DNA of 43,872 nucleotides from Asterionellopsis glacialis (GCA_014885115.2 WKLE02002997.1:1-43872); one strand, 5' to 3'. Shown: positions 9,743 to 21,402, counted from the first letter of the stretch. Translations and numbers: made by a program. The notes: a model not told the origin generated them from the sequence alone.

Positions 9743-11170
9743 TTATTTCTGTAATTTTTGTGAAAGCGCAGAAAAGCCAGATGTGATTTTCTTGACAGCA
9801 CCTTCGACAGGTCCAGTAGGCTTGAAGTTCCACATGGGAAGACTTCCAGATTCAGGAATCTTGGCGGGGTAGGTATCAACAGTTTTAAGTTTTTCCATGG
9901 AAACACCAGCACGCTTAATCATGGATTCTTCGGCCTTACGGACCCAAACACGTGGATCGTAGAATTTCTTGTTAGGCTTGTCGGGGCCATCGGGGTTACC
10001 GATTTGTCCTTGGAGGTATTCACGCTTGGAGGCTTCGAACTCACGAAGACCATCCCAGTAGGCCCATTGGGTATCAGTATCAATGTTCATCTTGATGACA
10101 CCATTTGCGACGGCAAGCGCAATTTCATCATCAGTAGATCCAGATCCACCATGCATGACAAGGTAGATGGGCTTGTCATTGTCACATCCAAGCTTTTCCT
10201 TGGCATATGCTTGGTGCTTACCAAGACGTTCGGGTTGGAGAGTAACATTACCAGGCTTGTACACACCATGGACATTCCCAAAGGCAGCAGCAACAGAGAA
10301 CATGGATCCAATCTTGGAGAGTGCTTCGTAGACATCCCAAACTTGTTCGGGACTCGTGTACAACTTTTCGGGGTCAACGTCTTCGTTGTTGACACCATCT
10401 TCTTCACCACCGGTAATACCGATTTCCATTTCCAACCAAATCTTCATGGGGGCCATACGTTTGAAGTATTGGACACAGATGGCAATATTCTCATCATCGG
10501 GTTCTTCGGACAAATCCAACATGTGAGAAGAGTAGAGGGGTTCTCCGTATTGTTGATAGTAGGCCTCATCGGCTTCAAGCATGGCATCGAACCAAGGCAA
10601 AAGCTTCTTGGCGCAGTGATCAGAGTGAAGAACAACAGGGACTCCGTAATAAGGGGCAACAGCACGGACGTGAAGAGCCATAGCGACGGCACCAGCAGCA
10701 GCCTTGTTAGCATCAGAGATACCCTTTCCAGTGAAGAAAGCAGATCCACCATTGGAGCATTGGATCATAACGGGGCAGTTGTTCTTCATGGCAGCTTCCA
10801 TGACGGCATTGCACACAGAAGAACTAAACGAATGTCACATAAGTAAGGCATGATTTGACAGGAAGAGAACGAACACAGAATGAGTGATACGACGAAGTAA
10901 AGGGTTATAGATAAACCAGGAGTGTCAAACTAGAAGTGACAAGTGAACCCCTGGCAAAAGAAGCATTTCTATCATCTCAATGTCGGGTTTCCACGACCTC
11001 CACGACACAAAAAGTCGTTTTCGAAAAATTGAGATTTTGAAGCAATCATGAACTAACCTGGTACAGTTGAAGGCAGGGATGGCATATCCGTTGGTACGGG
11101 CATGCTCAAGAAGCTTCAAGAGATTGTCTCCGGTGACAACTCCGGCAGGAACATCGCAAGGGACGACCAT
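9743..11170 (-). CDS. Class II fructose-bisphosphate aldolase
   Basis: Metal-dependent aldolase that reversibly splits fructose-1,6-bisphosphate into dihydroxyacetone phosphate and glyceraldehyde-3-phosphate in glycolysis and gluconeogenesis. Two exons: 11170-11058 and 10823-9743. The 234-bp intron (11057-10824) has donor GTTAGT and acceptor TTTAG; joining them gives IPAFNCTSSSVCNAV, exactly the conserved N-terminal pattern. The product is 397 residues. Visible active-site residues are Asp106 and His107 (HSDHC), Glu171 (EMEIG), His223 (NVHGVYKPGN), His262 (MHGGSGS) and the substrate-binding NIDTDTQ at 284-290, matching the metal and DHAP ligands of the E. coli enzyme. It is the long FbaA-like type (class IIA). 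No signal or plastid-targeting peptide precedes the catalytic domain, so cytosolic location is inferred. GGTACC-type motifs lie 130-230 bases upstream of the start. Confidence 0.95.
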
Positions 11171-11295
11171 TTTGAACTAAGATTTGCTTTTTGGTAGTTT
11201 AAAAACAGCGAACACTGTAACTGTGTGATATTGTTCTGATGTGTGTGTGTGTGGAACTTTGAAGGATACGGAGAGAGAGAAGAGGGCGAAAAAAC

Positions 11296-11402
11296 CTAGG
11301 ACCTACCTGGGTACGGGTAGTCTACTAGAGGTCCTGCATGATGTAGAACAAATAATATCTCAGCGCAACTGCAGGATGCAGTACTGCAGGTACGTAACAG
11401 CA
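11296..11402. promoter_or_regulatory. GGTACC-related and AGGTCCT motifs upstream of aldolase
   Basis: Contains AGGACCTACCTGGGTACGGG, TCTACTAGAGGTCCT and GCAGGTACGT within about 100 bases, 130-230 bases from the aldolase start. The motif words are the same as in the other 5' flanks. Regulatory function is inferred from position only. Confidence 0.5.
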
Positions 11403-11489
11403 AAGAATCTTTTCGGATCCGAACACGCATGAATGACTTCCGTCACAAACAACATGCTTGTTGTTTATGCTGGATTCTTAATGGGCACG

Positions 11490-11521
11490 AGCCTTTTTTG
11501 GGGCAAGGCCCCAAAAAGGCT
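11490..11521. repeat. Strong hairpin (14-15 bp arms)
   Basis: Arm AGCCTTTTTTGGGGC, a three-base loop AAG, then GCCCCAAAAAGGCT; one arm has an extra T. A second smaller inverted repeat follows at 11556-11580 (GTAGAGGC / GCCTCTAC, nine-base loop). No gene is evident nearby. Confidence 0.6.
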
Positions 11522-11599
11522 TCTCCACAGATTAATTCATATAGGTCCTACTTCCGTAGAGGCTTATACGAGGCCTCTACAAGGCCATTGGTTCATATC

Positions 11600-12583
11600 A
11601 GGGGAGGAACAGCTTTCGGTACGTTAAGTGTATATAAGTACAACGCGCACTCTTGCACAAACGTACGTAAAAAACCCGGAAGTTGAGGTTGCTTCCTCGT
11701 ATATATTTGACGGTGTTGTTATGTACATTAGACACTTTTGGTCACGCACACCTGCCAACGCTCTTTTTTTCGATAATCACCAAAAGTACTGCCCTCCAAT
11801 TGGTTGGAAGTGATCATGATGTATGGAGAACACATTACATACGTGGTATTATATGGCCTCTTACTGTAGATTTGATGTGATGTAAAGGAACTCTTTTTTT
11901 TTAATGCAGTGTCGCTGGCTTTTTTTTTAAAGTTGACGTCCTCTCTTGCACAGAACATAGGCATCAACGAGAAATATCAAAACAGTTTGGCTAAATTTGT
12001 TCTTGGCATCACCGACATCAATGAAAAAAAAACGAGGATAAAAGATGATGTAGTAGTACAGAGAAGAATATCTGAAGCGATATTAGAAAATCCAAAAAAT
12101 GAGTGTTCTTCTTTAGAGAGAAAGAGAGTTGCACAATGATTGCACTTTATTACGAAACCAGGAAATTTCACTCTTAGGCCATTCTTTTTTCGAGTCCAGA
12201 TGTAGTACACAAGAGCAGAGTCTTTAAGGACCTGTAATAACTTTTTGTCAGACTTATAATTTTGTCAGGAGCACTCGTACCCATTCAAAGTTTTGAAAGC
12301 ACGAACGCACTTTTTGTTCGCCAAAAAATAATCAAATAGTGTAGTAATTCTAATCATAGCTTGCTCTTCTGTCTATTTTGAAGTAGTTTTCTTTTAAGGT
12401 TGCTAAAAGTAATTTTTATTTCTTATCGATAATTCTCCTACTTTGCGTACATAGGTAGATGGCAATAGATGTATTCATACAAAAAAGGAACGACTACCCC
12501 GCAATACTTGTTTAATCGTTGGTTCTCTTCTTGATTCCATCAATAAGACTGAATTTTCTCCTTCTTTTTTCATTTTTCTTTGC
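11600..12583. other. Intergenic region, no supported gene
   Basis: Lies between the 5' flank of the aldolase gene and the 3' end of TyrRS. Only short ORFs with no domain, no signal peptide and no conserved-looking composition occur. Several poly-T and poly-A tracts are present near 11890-11930 and 12025. Confidence 0.55.
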
Positions 12584-14125
12584 TTAACCTTGTATTTCAA
12601 CAACACCAGCGCGTTTCTTACCAGCACGTAGCGTTACTTCTGTTTTTCCATCGACAAAGTCAGCAGCAGTCAAACGTCCTGTTTCTTCTGTGATTTTTTC
12701 ACCTTCTAATTTGGCACCACCACCTTGAATTAAACGACGCGCATCCTTTTTACTTGTAGCTAATTCAAGTTTCAAGAACAAATCAAGGAATCCAATACCT
12801 TCACCATCCATTTCTTCTTGAGTCACAAAGATACGGGGTAATGAGTCTGTGGATTCACCCTTACCACTAAACATGTTTTTCGTTGTTTCGTGGATTTGAG
12901 CCAAACATTCCTTTCCATGCAACATGGCTGTAGCTTCATCGGCTAATACAACCTTGGCATCATTAATCGCGGCACCCTTTAGTTGTTCTAATTTAGCAAT
13001 TTCATCCAATGGTAATTCTGTGAATAACTTGAGGAAGCGTATAACATCATCATCGGATGTATTACGCCAAAATTGCCAATAATCGTACTCGGATAGACGA
13101 TCAGCATTTAACCACATGGCACCATTGGCCGTTTTACCCATCTTTTTTCCATCACTCGTGGTAATAAGTGGTGCGGTCAATGCAAAGAGTTGAGCACTTT
13201 CGCACTTGCGTCCTAATTCTGTACCACTAATCATATTGCCCCATTGATCTGAACCACCCAATTGCAAAATAGCATTATGACGTCGGTACAACTCTAAAAA
13301 GTCGTACGCTTGAAGAATCATGTAATTAAATTCTAAGAATGAAAATGGTGCTTCGCGGTCCAAACGTTGTTTGACACTTTCAAAACTCAACATGCGATTA
13401 ATGGTAAATTGTGATCCGTAATCACGTAAAAAGTCCAAATATTTGAGTGTGGACAACCAGTCATCGTTGTTCACCATGATTGCATCTGTCTCGTCATCCG
13501 TGGCAGAATCGGTCCCTTCAAAATTTAAGAACTTGGCAAATACCTTGGATATCCCAGCTGCATTTTGAGCAATAATGTCTTCCGTCAACATGACTCGACT
13601 TTCATCTTTTCCTGTGGGGTCACCAATCTTGGATGTACCACCACCAATCAATACGATTGGTTTATGTCCTGACTTTTGATAATGTCTCAAAATCATAATT
13701 TGTAAGAGTGATCCGACGTGTAATGAATCTGCAGTGGCATCGAATCCAAGATAGGCGGCTTGACATTTTTCAGATAATTTTTCATCCAATTCCAAAAGAT
13801 TGGTACACTGATGTAAGAACCCACGATCTCTCATAACTTGTAAAAATGGTGATTTGACTTTGGCAAGTGCTTCTGCTTCTTGCACATAAATACTGGAACT
13901 TTCATCTGTTTTGGTAACATCGGTATTCGTAGCAGTGGTGGAAGTACTTTCAGCAGTTGTCGACATGGACAAAGATGGTGATACAGAACGCCATGCATTC
14001 CTACTACTACTGCGAGAATTGACAAAGGAATTTTTCGAAATAGAAAAAGCGGATGTTGCACTCCAACGTGATGATGCCATCAAAAGAAAGGCAGAAAGGG
14101 ATGCTGTCGACATGGTGAGCTTCAT
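12584..14125 (-). CDS. Tyrosyl-tRNA synthetase, bacterial/organellar type, plastid-targeted
   Basis: Charges tRNA-Tyr with tyrosine for organellar translation. The 513-residue product has a signal peptide (about 1-25) ending in ATSAFSIS. This is a bipartite plastid-targeting signature of diatoms, in which Phe after the cleavage site directs import through the four plastid membranes; a Ser/Thr-rich transit region follows to about residue 80. Class I synthetase signatures: the HIGH-like HVGS at 136-139, SDQWGN at 292-297 for tyrosine/ATP binding, and the KMSKS-like KMGKT at 328-332. A C-terminal S4 RNA-binding domain (about 445-510, KKDARRLIQGG) completes the bacterial TyrRS layout. I chose the ATG at 14125 because it yields the targeting peptide and follows an A-rich leader; the open frame further upstream begins without ATG. 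No introns. Dual use in plastid and mitochondrion is possible, as reported for many diatom organellar synthetases, but cannot be read from sequence. Confidence 0.93.
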   Translation of the reverse strand: MKLTMSTASLSAFLLMASSRWSATSAFSISKNSFVNSRSSSRNAWRSVSPSLSMSTTAESTSTTATNTDVTKTDESSSIYVQEAEALAKVKSPFLQVMRDRGFLHQCTNLLELDEKLSEKCQAAYLGFDATADSLHVGSLLQIMILRHYQKSGHKPIVLIGGGTSKIGDPTGKDESRVMLTEDIIAQNAAGISKVFAKFLNFEGTDSATDDETDAIMVNNDDWLSTLKYLDFLRDYGSQFTINRMLSFESVKQRLDREAPFSFLEFNYMILQAYDFLELYRRHNAILQLGGSDQWGNMISGTELGRKCESAQLFALTAPLITTSDGKKMGKTANGAMWLNADRLSEYDYWQFWRNTSDDDVIRFLKLFTELPLDEIAKLEQLKGAAINDAKVVLADEATAMLHGKECLAQIHETTKNMFSGKGESTDSLPRIFVTQEEMDGEGIGFLDLFLKLELATSKKDARRLIQGGGAKLEGEKITEETGRLTAADFVDGKTEVTLRAGKKRAGVVEIQG

Positions 14126-15240
14126 ATTTTTTTTTGTGAATGTGTTTCCAAAAAGATAAAAGTGATGAAAAGATAGTGCAATCTTTCTCAACTTTGCTAA
14201 ATTCAATTCGAATGTTGGGACACCAGTCAAGAACAAACGAATAGCTAGAACAGAAAGATATCTGATCAATGAGAATGATGTGATGTGGGTGGCGTAGTTA
14301 GTAAGTAGAGGGAGAAACGAACAAATGAAGGAAAACGTACGGTAGACCCTATCTCACATCAATAGAAATCACGGAGGACAAACGTCAGAATTGAATCAGT
14401 GTTATTCTGCCTGTTATTTTCGCTTGCTTCATCTGCGTGCATCTGCTTTCCACCTGTTTGTGAAAATTATGTCTGTCATTCATCCTTCAAAGGGAGCCCT
14501 TTCTCTCGCAAGCGAGGATGCACAGGTTTTACATAATTTTAATATTGCAGTTTACGAGTTCACATACCTCGGGTACTGTACATAATGGCGTACCAGTATA
14601 ACATGTAGGTCCTGCCAGCCTCCTACAGAACCCCGTAAAGGTGTGTAGTAGGAAACATTGTGTTTGTCACACTTTTGCCACGCAGACAACGGAATAAGCA
14701 GTACACAATATTTATGACGTGCGTGGCAAGCGTTGTTGATGTAAAGAAATTATTTATATATAGGTTATATTGTCTACGTTGAAATGCCCATATTAAAGCC
14801 TTAACAAGGACAAAAATCTGTCTTTCGGAGCCAATTTCGCATGGTATTTTCCAAAGAAAGAAAATGCGACCAGATGGCCAATCATTTTTTGAGAAGACAT
14901 TCCATACAGTACAGATCAAAATGTATCAGGGACTGTTGTACTATCCTAATACTATCATGCAAGGATCGAAAGTACATACAAATTCATTTAAGGCCCCTTG
15001 TTCGAGTACCACAACGGCTGTAGAACACTTTTGTAAAAGTACTCTAGCAGCCATAGTTCTTGTATCTATTCTTCTGATCGATCAGAACCCCCCCTCTGAT
15101 GCTCATCAAGCATCTGACGGCAATTTCGTTAGTCCTCTAGAGAGAGTAGAGCTACCGTGGTGAGAGAGACAAGCCGTACCTGCAACCAAACACCAACCAC
15201 ACGGACAAAGAAAGAACACCTTGACGACAGCGGCTCAACA
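14126..15240. promoter_or_regulatory. Divergent intergenic region between TyrRS and the PX-domain gene
   Basis: About 1.1 kb shared by two divergent starts. It includes a motif patch at 14565-14620 (ACCTCGGGTACTGTAC, GCGTACCAG, GTAGGTCCTGCC) and a TCCTCTAGAGAG palindrome at about 15133. Short ORFs inside show no domain or conserved feature and are not annotated. Confidence 0.5.
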
Positions 15241-18038
15241 ATGGAGAACGTTCTGGGAACAATTAAACGTGTGATATCAAATCCAGAGGAGCTTGGAAAT
15301 CAAGGAAAGATGTCAAAACCTAATTCAGCAGCAGATAATATGGCTGAGGAAGAGGCTGCCGCAGCAGCTGACATTGCTTCAAGTGGGATTGCTACTGCCC
15401 CCGGCACGGATGAAAATAATAATGTTATGAAACAGACTGCTGAAACTACTCCTCGTACGGACATGAATAAAGGACCCATGGTGATAGAATTTGATAGAAA
15501 CGAAAACGACAATCGCAAAAAGGACGAAGAAGGCGATGATGTTGACAGACCTCTTAGCATAGTTAAGCCATCGTCGAATGTATCAAATGCAGATTCAGAT
15601 CTAACAGATTTCGATCGTGATGGTTCTATTACGAATTTGTTTGGCGGCAATACCTCTGCAAGATACAAAGCAGCAAGTTTATACGAGGAAGCTGTACGAC
15701 AAAAGCAAATAATGATGGCCAAACAACAACATCAGCTACAACAGCAACAGGGCGGTGGTAGTGGATCCGTGGGTTCATCCCAATCATATGCCCCAACAGC
15801 TGGAGTTAATTCATCAAGAGATGCATCCGGAAATTGGGGTTGGTTTGAAGATGTGCACGGTGCAGGTGGTTCGTCGCCGGACTTATTACAAGCTGTAGAT
15901 GGTGGTAAAAAGGAATCGGTATCACCAAAACCACCCAAGCCGCCATTTTCCAAAGCCATTGCCGCTGCTGCAGCTGCCGGGGGTGGACAATCCTTGGACC
16001 CCTTTGTTCCCAGCGTATCGATGATGGATCATAACGGTGAGTTAACGGTTTCTGGATGGGCCAGCTCCAACTGTGGAAATCTTTTTCAGTCGAGTCGGTT
16101 GTGTCTTTGTTGAGTCTTTCTTTTTTCCTCCCTTGTTCGGGCCGGAGGAACAGAATTCAATCTCTGTAGTGCGTGTTTGGTGCGAAGATTTTAGCTCTCA
16201 AGGGCAATACTATCAGGCGGTTTTCAATGGCCTGTGAGATGTGACGCACACTTTCTCATTTAACACGACAACTTTTACAATTATATACATTGGTACATAG
16301 TACTTGGGCGGTATGGTATTTTATAGGCGGATCTCCGTTACTGACTACTTATGAAATGTTCTGCCGTGTATTGGAGATATGCAGGAAAAAGAATCTTTTT
16401 TCCTTCCCAACAACAATACCCTCTCTCTCTTGAATAAATTGCCGTTCGGGTAGTGTTCTGTCTGAACAAGAGTATCCCTGCATCTTTATCATTTTCTTCC
16501 TTCGGCGTATCAAGAAGCAAATACGCATCAACACAACGTCGGAAACCAAGAATCTTCTACTAGTGTCGTTGACTGTTGACTGAATATGGTTGCAAGTGCG
16601 GAGAAATTTGTTGCAGGTGTGAATATTTACGCATTGGAAATAGCTTGCTTTGTGAGGGGATGGGAAGAGTTCGCAAAAGCCTTTCGATGATTGGTCCATT
16701 TTCTTTTCATTTTCTATTTTGTGTAATATGCTGATATTCCAAAGCAACTGCTGTTTATAGGAGGAAGGCATTTCTTTCTGTTTCAATGATTTCCTTCCCA
16801 TTACGTTATACTTATCATTCGAATTCTCTTTGGTTCTTTCTGCCTTTGCCTTACAATTACCATTTTTTATTTGTACAGAAGAAGCGGCCATTGGTGCTGT
16901 GACTGCGCCACCGTATGTGTTGGAAGAAAGTTTGTCATCGCAAAGATTATGGAAGGACACAGCTGGGAACCGTCCACCACAACCGTACGAGGAACGCGCA
17001 TTTTATGAAAAAATGTGGGCACAAAACTTTGTGAAATCACAAGTGGATTACACTTCTCCTATAGAGATTTTAACAGCGTCCTCACCTGATTATCTTTCAC
17101 CATTTGCGGATGCCAATTTTGATTCAAGTACCAATGATCACCATGCACATGTGCACTCAAACAATTATGATGTGATTGTCCAACCACCAGCCAGAGATAC
17201 AGGTGGTAATACCAAGGCAACAGATGCAACATTGGCAGAAGCTACATTAATCCATAGATTGCAAGATCCACGATCTACAGATGGACACCACGCTGGTAGA
17301 GGAGTTGTTGCACCTTATTCTCGTGCTCATGGGCGTCATGATCCTGGTGTGGTCGGGAAAACTGTCAAGGGTACCGAAAGCGAAGGTGATTTAACAGTTT
17401 TAATCCGTGGTGATAATGTATTTGGTACAACTGTAAGCAAAAGTTTTGCCAAAACAAATGAGAAAGGTGGTACGGATGGTGTTGATACAGTCAATATTTC
17501 GGTAGCAAGTTACCGCGTGGTTGAGGTATGTTTTTTCATGTGTGCTGTTGTTGCTTGTGGCTACCACCTTCCTTTTTCATACAGTGTGGTACGTATGTGT
17601 ATCTTACACCGATCTTATCTCTGAATCATCTTGTAGTCCAAAAAATACGGAAAGTATGCGCAATTCTTAGTCATTTATCGAGAGGGTAGTATTCGTGATA
17701 CAGTAGGTGTATGGAAACGTTATTCTGACTTTGTTGAACTAAGTCGGAAGGTAACAGAAACACATGAAGGATGTACGTCCATCTTGGCCAATATGTCACC
17801 CTTGGCTGTTACGGAAGAACATGAACAAGAACATTTACCCAATGCAATCACAAGTTGGAAACTCTTGAAAAAGCGACAACGGTGGTATAGATGTCTGGAT
17901 GCTGGATACTTATCACTCAAGGTCTTCTTATTGGAACGTTTCTTACATGACATATTATTTGAAAGTTCGTCACCAAAACTATTACGAGACTTCGCCTTGA
18001 ATCCAGAAAGACTTGTTTCATCAAAACCAGTATGTTGA
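15241..18038 (+). CDS. PX-domain (phosphoinositide-binding, sorting-nexin-like) protein, three exons
   Basis: Predicted 614-residue protein. Exons are 15241-16036, 16879-17525 and 17637-18038. Intron 1 (842 bp, donor GTGAGT, acceptor TTGTACAG) joins in phase 1 to give ...DHNEEAA...; intron 2 (111 bp, donor GTATGT, acceptor TTGTAG) joins in phase 0. Residues 1-265 are low-complexity, with acidic, Q-rich and Pro/Ala-rich stretches. A PX domain spans about 470-605: the conserved Arg-Tyr pair is in WKRYSDF (R509, Y510), followed by LKKRQRW and the helical SLKVFLLERFLHDIL with LLRDFAL. PX domains bind phosphatidylinositol 3-phosphate and place proteins on endosomes, so a trafficking role is inferred. 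No BAR region is visible. The start ATG gives MENVLGT. The first splice pairing is the least certain part; the exon around 16037-16113 could be retained in another isoform ending at 16111-16113. Confidence 0.78.
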
Positions 18039-19315
18039 AGAGGAAGCAAATTCCTTTCTAGAAGTCCCACTTGAAAATCGCCACAAGGTCAAATAAGTAC
18101 AAGATCAATCTGAGCTTTTGTTACCATATTTAAAAGAAATATGTACATTAATATCATTGCAAACAAATACAACCTTTGTCCAAGTCACCTGGACGTGTAC
18201 GATACTTTAACCTTTTTTTCATATCAGTATCTCTCTAATTTTAAAAATACTTCTACTACTTAAAAGATACATGTGTTTCATAACAGAACATCCCGACAAT
18301 TGATGTTAAAAGAGTTCTTTGCAAGAGTTGCATTATCAATCAATTCCCAGAGAAGAGTGGAAGATCTCCTGCATTTGCTATCGAATACTTTCAACTTAGT
18401 ACTTTAGCTTGACAGGATGTTAAAACTCTAGTTATAAAGATATCATCGATCGCTTTCTGTTCATCGGAAAATACTGACCTTCCATGCAGGTTCAAGTCAG
18501 TGCTCGGATTTGCATTCAACTTGAACTCTTATCCGGGATGATTGAGCAATGTCATGCTGTCCTGCAGCTTTTTTGGGTGCCCTTTAGCAAATATTGAACG
18601 GCTCTTTATTTTGCACTTTTTTAAAACAGACTGTGTGACCGCTTCCACATGTTTTTTTATTGTTGTTATAGCTGGTTAGAGTACATTATATTTCGTTCTC
18701 TCAAGAAGTTGACCAGGAAGACCGTGAATTTTTGATAGGGGGCGATAAAAAGATGAAGACTCGAAATTTGGTCACACCCAAAAATTGTTACCTTACTAGG
18801 TTTTTTCTACAAGATAGAACTGACTGGGAGTGGCTAATAATCTATGCAAGGAGGCTCTACTAGAGAGAGAGTCCTAAAGGCTTTGCTTTCGGCTTCTTTT
18901 TGATTTTTGTTCAAGTATTTAATAACATGTGACGCATGAAAACTACGGTAGGACCCTACCTGGCACTGGTAACAAACAGGGTATTAAAAAATAACAGGTA
19001 CCGTTCATTTTCTACCTCTGGCAACAATTAACCCTCCGAACATTTATTATTTGAAATAAATCCACTTTTACGGAGATTTGCAAAAAAATTCTGATATGTA
19101 CGAGTACCCCAGGTACATAACCTTCATTTCTGGAAGGTGCTCAAGAACTAACTTGTTATAAATACTAATTGCATGGCGTCGTTCGATGTCCGTATATTTT
19201 GATGCTTTTTTATCGCTATGATATCCTGTAATGCATGTGATGATTGATTGGAATATGGAATTAATGATAGTCAGTTGATTGTCACACATCACACTGAAGA
19301 AACAGGGATAACGAT
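18039..19315. other. Intergenic region with GGTACC motifs near its right end
   Basis: No gene supported. From 18948 to 19007 it carries GTAGGACCCTACCTGG, ACTGGTAAC and ACAGGTACC, and at 19098-19121 GAGTACCCCAGGTAC. Both lie 200-370 bases upstream of the sulfotransferase start. A TCTACTAGAGAG-type palindrome is at about 18855. The left two-thirds, next to the PX gene 3' end, lacks these motifs. Confidence 0.55.
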
Positions 19316-20620
19316 ATGAGGTCGATCGAACAAAAACTTCTCCCACGGAATGTGTTTTATTCTACCCTGAATCTATCAATCATTTTTTGGATTTTGATTG
19401 CATTCTGTTTTACAAATCATTTTTTGATCTTGAACAAGTTTGATGGTAACCCAAAGATTAGCGCCGGCATTATGATGGTTCCAAATACAACTACGTTTTT
19501 GGCAGCAGCCGCTGTAGACAGGAAGCCTACATTTTCTAAATATGAAGATGCATTGACAGAATTCAAACAAACGAAAGACATTCTACAGTACCAACTACAT
19601 GAACCGCCATTATCATCAGGAAAAAACAAATCAAATTTTCGTTTAGAATTTATTCATATTCCTAAAACAGGAGGATCAGCGTTGGAAGTAGCTGCTGCGG
19701 AAAAGGGGATTTTATGGGGTAATTGTCACTTTTACATTTCATCAGGAATTAGTTTTCTTCGAAACTTAAAATATTATAAGAGGGGAAAGAAAAAGAAAAT
19801 AATTAAGGAAATGTGTCCTCGTGTTCACGGTGAACGTGTAACCTCGTGGCCGTCTGATATGTCTTGTTTATGGCATTATCCTCTTCATATACTAGAAAAC
19901 GATCCGAACTACTCGTCAGTATTACCATCAGACCCATATGATAATTTATCAAGACAACAGCATCAACAATCTGATCAGGAAAAATCTAGACGCTTTTTTA
20001 CAGTCATTCGAAACCCATATGATAGGATTGTTAGCGAATACTATTACAGCAATAAATTTGACTTTCCTAAAGGAGACCATCACGTTCTAAATCTTCCTCA
20101 AGTGATGAATCATGATATTTTATGGAAGCTATCACAGTGGAGGCAACTAGACTTTAACCATACCTTTCAGTGTGGCCATTTTATACCTCAACATAAATAT
20201 GTGTTTGAAGATGCGCCAATAAAAGAACTTCAAGGTGCACATGATCAACGGCAAGAAGAAAGAAATCATAAACGGCGGCGGGTTCATCATATATTGAAAT
20301 TCGAAAATCTGACACAGGAATTTGATGAACTTATGGGCCACTATGGTTTAAATATCTCTTTATCCGGTAGCATGAAGAAAGAACACCGCGTACGGAGCAA
20401 ACAATTTAACCTTACTGCTAATCACTTGGAAATGCGTACAATACTTTTGATTGAAAACATGTATCACCAAGATGTTATACTCGGCAACTATAAAATGTTA
20501 TCTCGATCCTTCTCAACAGAAGCCAATCGTAAACAGTTGTTAGCAAGCACATTGGAGTCCTTAAACAACATCAGCAGCACACGAGACAAGTTTCAACATA
20601 TGTTGACGCCATCACAGTAG
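19316..20620 (+). CDS. Type II membrane sulfotransferase (carbohydrate-sulfotransferase type)
   Basis: A 434-residue Golgi-type sulfotransferase. A short cytoplasmic N-terminus is followed by one membrane anchor (about residues 18-38), which places the catalytic part in the lumen. The PAPS 5'-phosphosulfate loop is HIPKTGGSALE (K117, T118, G119, G120, S121). The 3'-phosphate-binding segment is VIRNPYDRIVSEYYY (R232, S240), with the usual spacing of about 115 residues. Several N-glycosylation sites (for example NHT and NLT) support a lumenal domain. The enzyme would transfer sulfate from PAPS to a glycan or protein acceptor; the acceptor is unknown. Sulfated polysaccharides are common in diatom extracellular matrix. 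Single exon; the ATG at 19316 opens MRSIEQK. Promoter-type motifs precede it. A second, dead sulfotransferase-like gene of a different subfamily lies at 25893-27279. Confidence 0.85.
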   Translation: MRSIEQKLLPRNVFYSTLNLSIIFWILIAFCFTNHFLILNKFDGNPKISAGIMMVPNTTTFLAAAAVDRKPTFSKYEDALTEFKQTKDILQYQLHEPPLSSGKNKSNFRLEFIHIPKTGGSALEVAAAEKGILWGNCHFYISSGISFLRNLKYYKRGKKKKIIKEMCPRVHGERVTSWPSDMSCLWHYPLHILENDPNYSSVLPSDPYDNLSRQQHQQSDQEKSRRFFTVIRNPYDRIVSEYYYSNKFDFPKGDHHVLNLPQVMNHDILWKLSQWRQLDFNHTFQCGHFIPQHKYVFEDAPIKELQGAHDQRQEERNHKRRRVHHILKFENLTQEFDELMGHYGLNISLSGSMKKEHRVRSKQFNLTANHLEMRTILLIENMYHQDVILGNYKMLSRSFSTEANRKQLLASTLESLNNISSTRDKFQHMLTPSQ

Positions 20621-20659
20621 CTGGAAATTGAAACTAAAAACGAATACGACAACAACAAA

Positions 20660-21014
20660 TACGCGTCATAGCACTTGACACTGAAACTGGTGACACGATT
20701 TGATCTGTGAGTTGTTCCCCTTATGAAGCCTTAGGATTGGACTGCGCGGCACCTACATTTGCAACACTTTTTACTAAAGGAGACGATGACAGGTTTCACT
20801 GTAACCCTGCCGGCAGCTGGATCATCAAGTCGACTGTCGTTGGCTACACGGATACTGCAATCAGATCGCCGACTATTTGTGCCAGCGCCCATCCTTCGGC
20901 GGGTCCCAGCCAGGCACGTACTAATACTGTAGCTCCACTAGTCCTAGTTCTGCGGTAGGTGAAAGGTTGAGATTGGCTGCTGCTTCGCTTTGGGTACTTG
21001 CAATGCTCCTCTAA
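20660..21014 (+). pseudogene. Truncated relic of a PQQ-like beta-propeller, GPI-tail-like protein (copy 1)
   Basis: Only the C-terminal ~115 codons remain. The remnant begins IALDTETGDTI, a typical PQQ-like propeller strand, then a TGA at 20701-20703 where the paralogue at 29583-31047 encodes Trp. It continues as CSPYEALGLDC, PTFAT and SWIIKSTVVGYT, then a frameshift near 20955, and ends ASLWVLAMLL. That hydrophobic end resembles a GPI-attachment signal. The same blocks occur in the same order in copy 2. Copy 1 keeps many CpGs, while copy 2 has mostly TG, CA or other bases there. It starts within 40 bases of the sulfotransferase stop; the 5' two-thirds of the gene is absent. Confidence 0.75.
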
Positions 21015-21402
21015 AAAACAAACGAATCCTTTCTTGGCAAACTTCGAGGTATAATCTTTGTTGGGAAGGATCTATTTTTGCTATCATCGTCGTTGTTTCG
21101 GTCATTGATGGTACGGAGAAACGAAGGCTAGCAAGCAGCACTTTATAGTGTTTAGTCCCAGAGTACTGCACTATTCAAAAGTTGTTCATACTGTCTTTAT
21201 TATGTTGTATAGTATGTATGGATACATGGGTGACAAAAAAAAACGTTTTCATTTTGATGTTCTTGCCAACATGTTTTTTTTGAAATTTTGATATCCGGGT
21301 TGAACTATTTCCTATATATTGCTGTATCGCGTCCTATGTTGAAATGACAAACTCAATGGAACAGATGGTAACCAACAGATGAGAAGGCAGTTCCTACAAA
21401 GT

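Noticed and set aside
10004..10846. 280-codon plus-strand ORF opposite the aldolase
   Set aside because: The minus frame encodes a complete class II aldolase with all active-site residues. The plus ORF crosses the aldolase exon-intron boundary and has no domain.
11429..11686. 85-codon ORF near the hairpins
   Set aside because: Its frame passes through the hairpin and motif-rich DNA, shows no domain or leader, and overlaps other short ORFs of equal quality.
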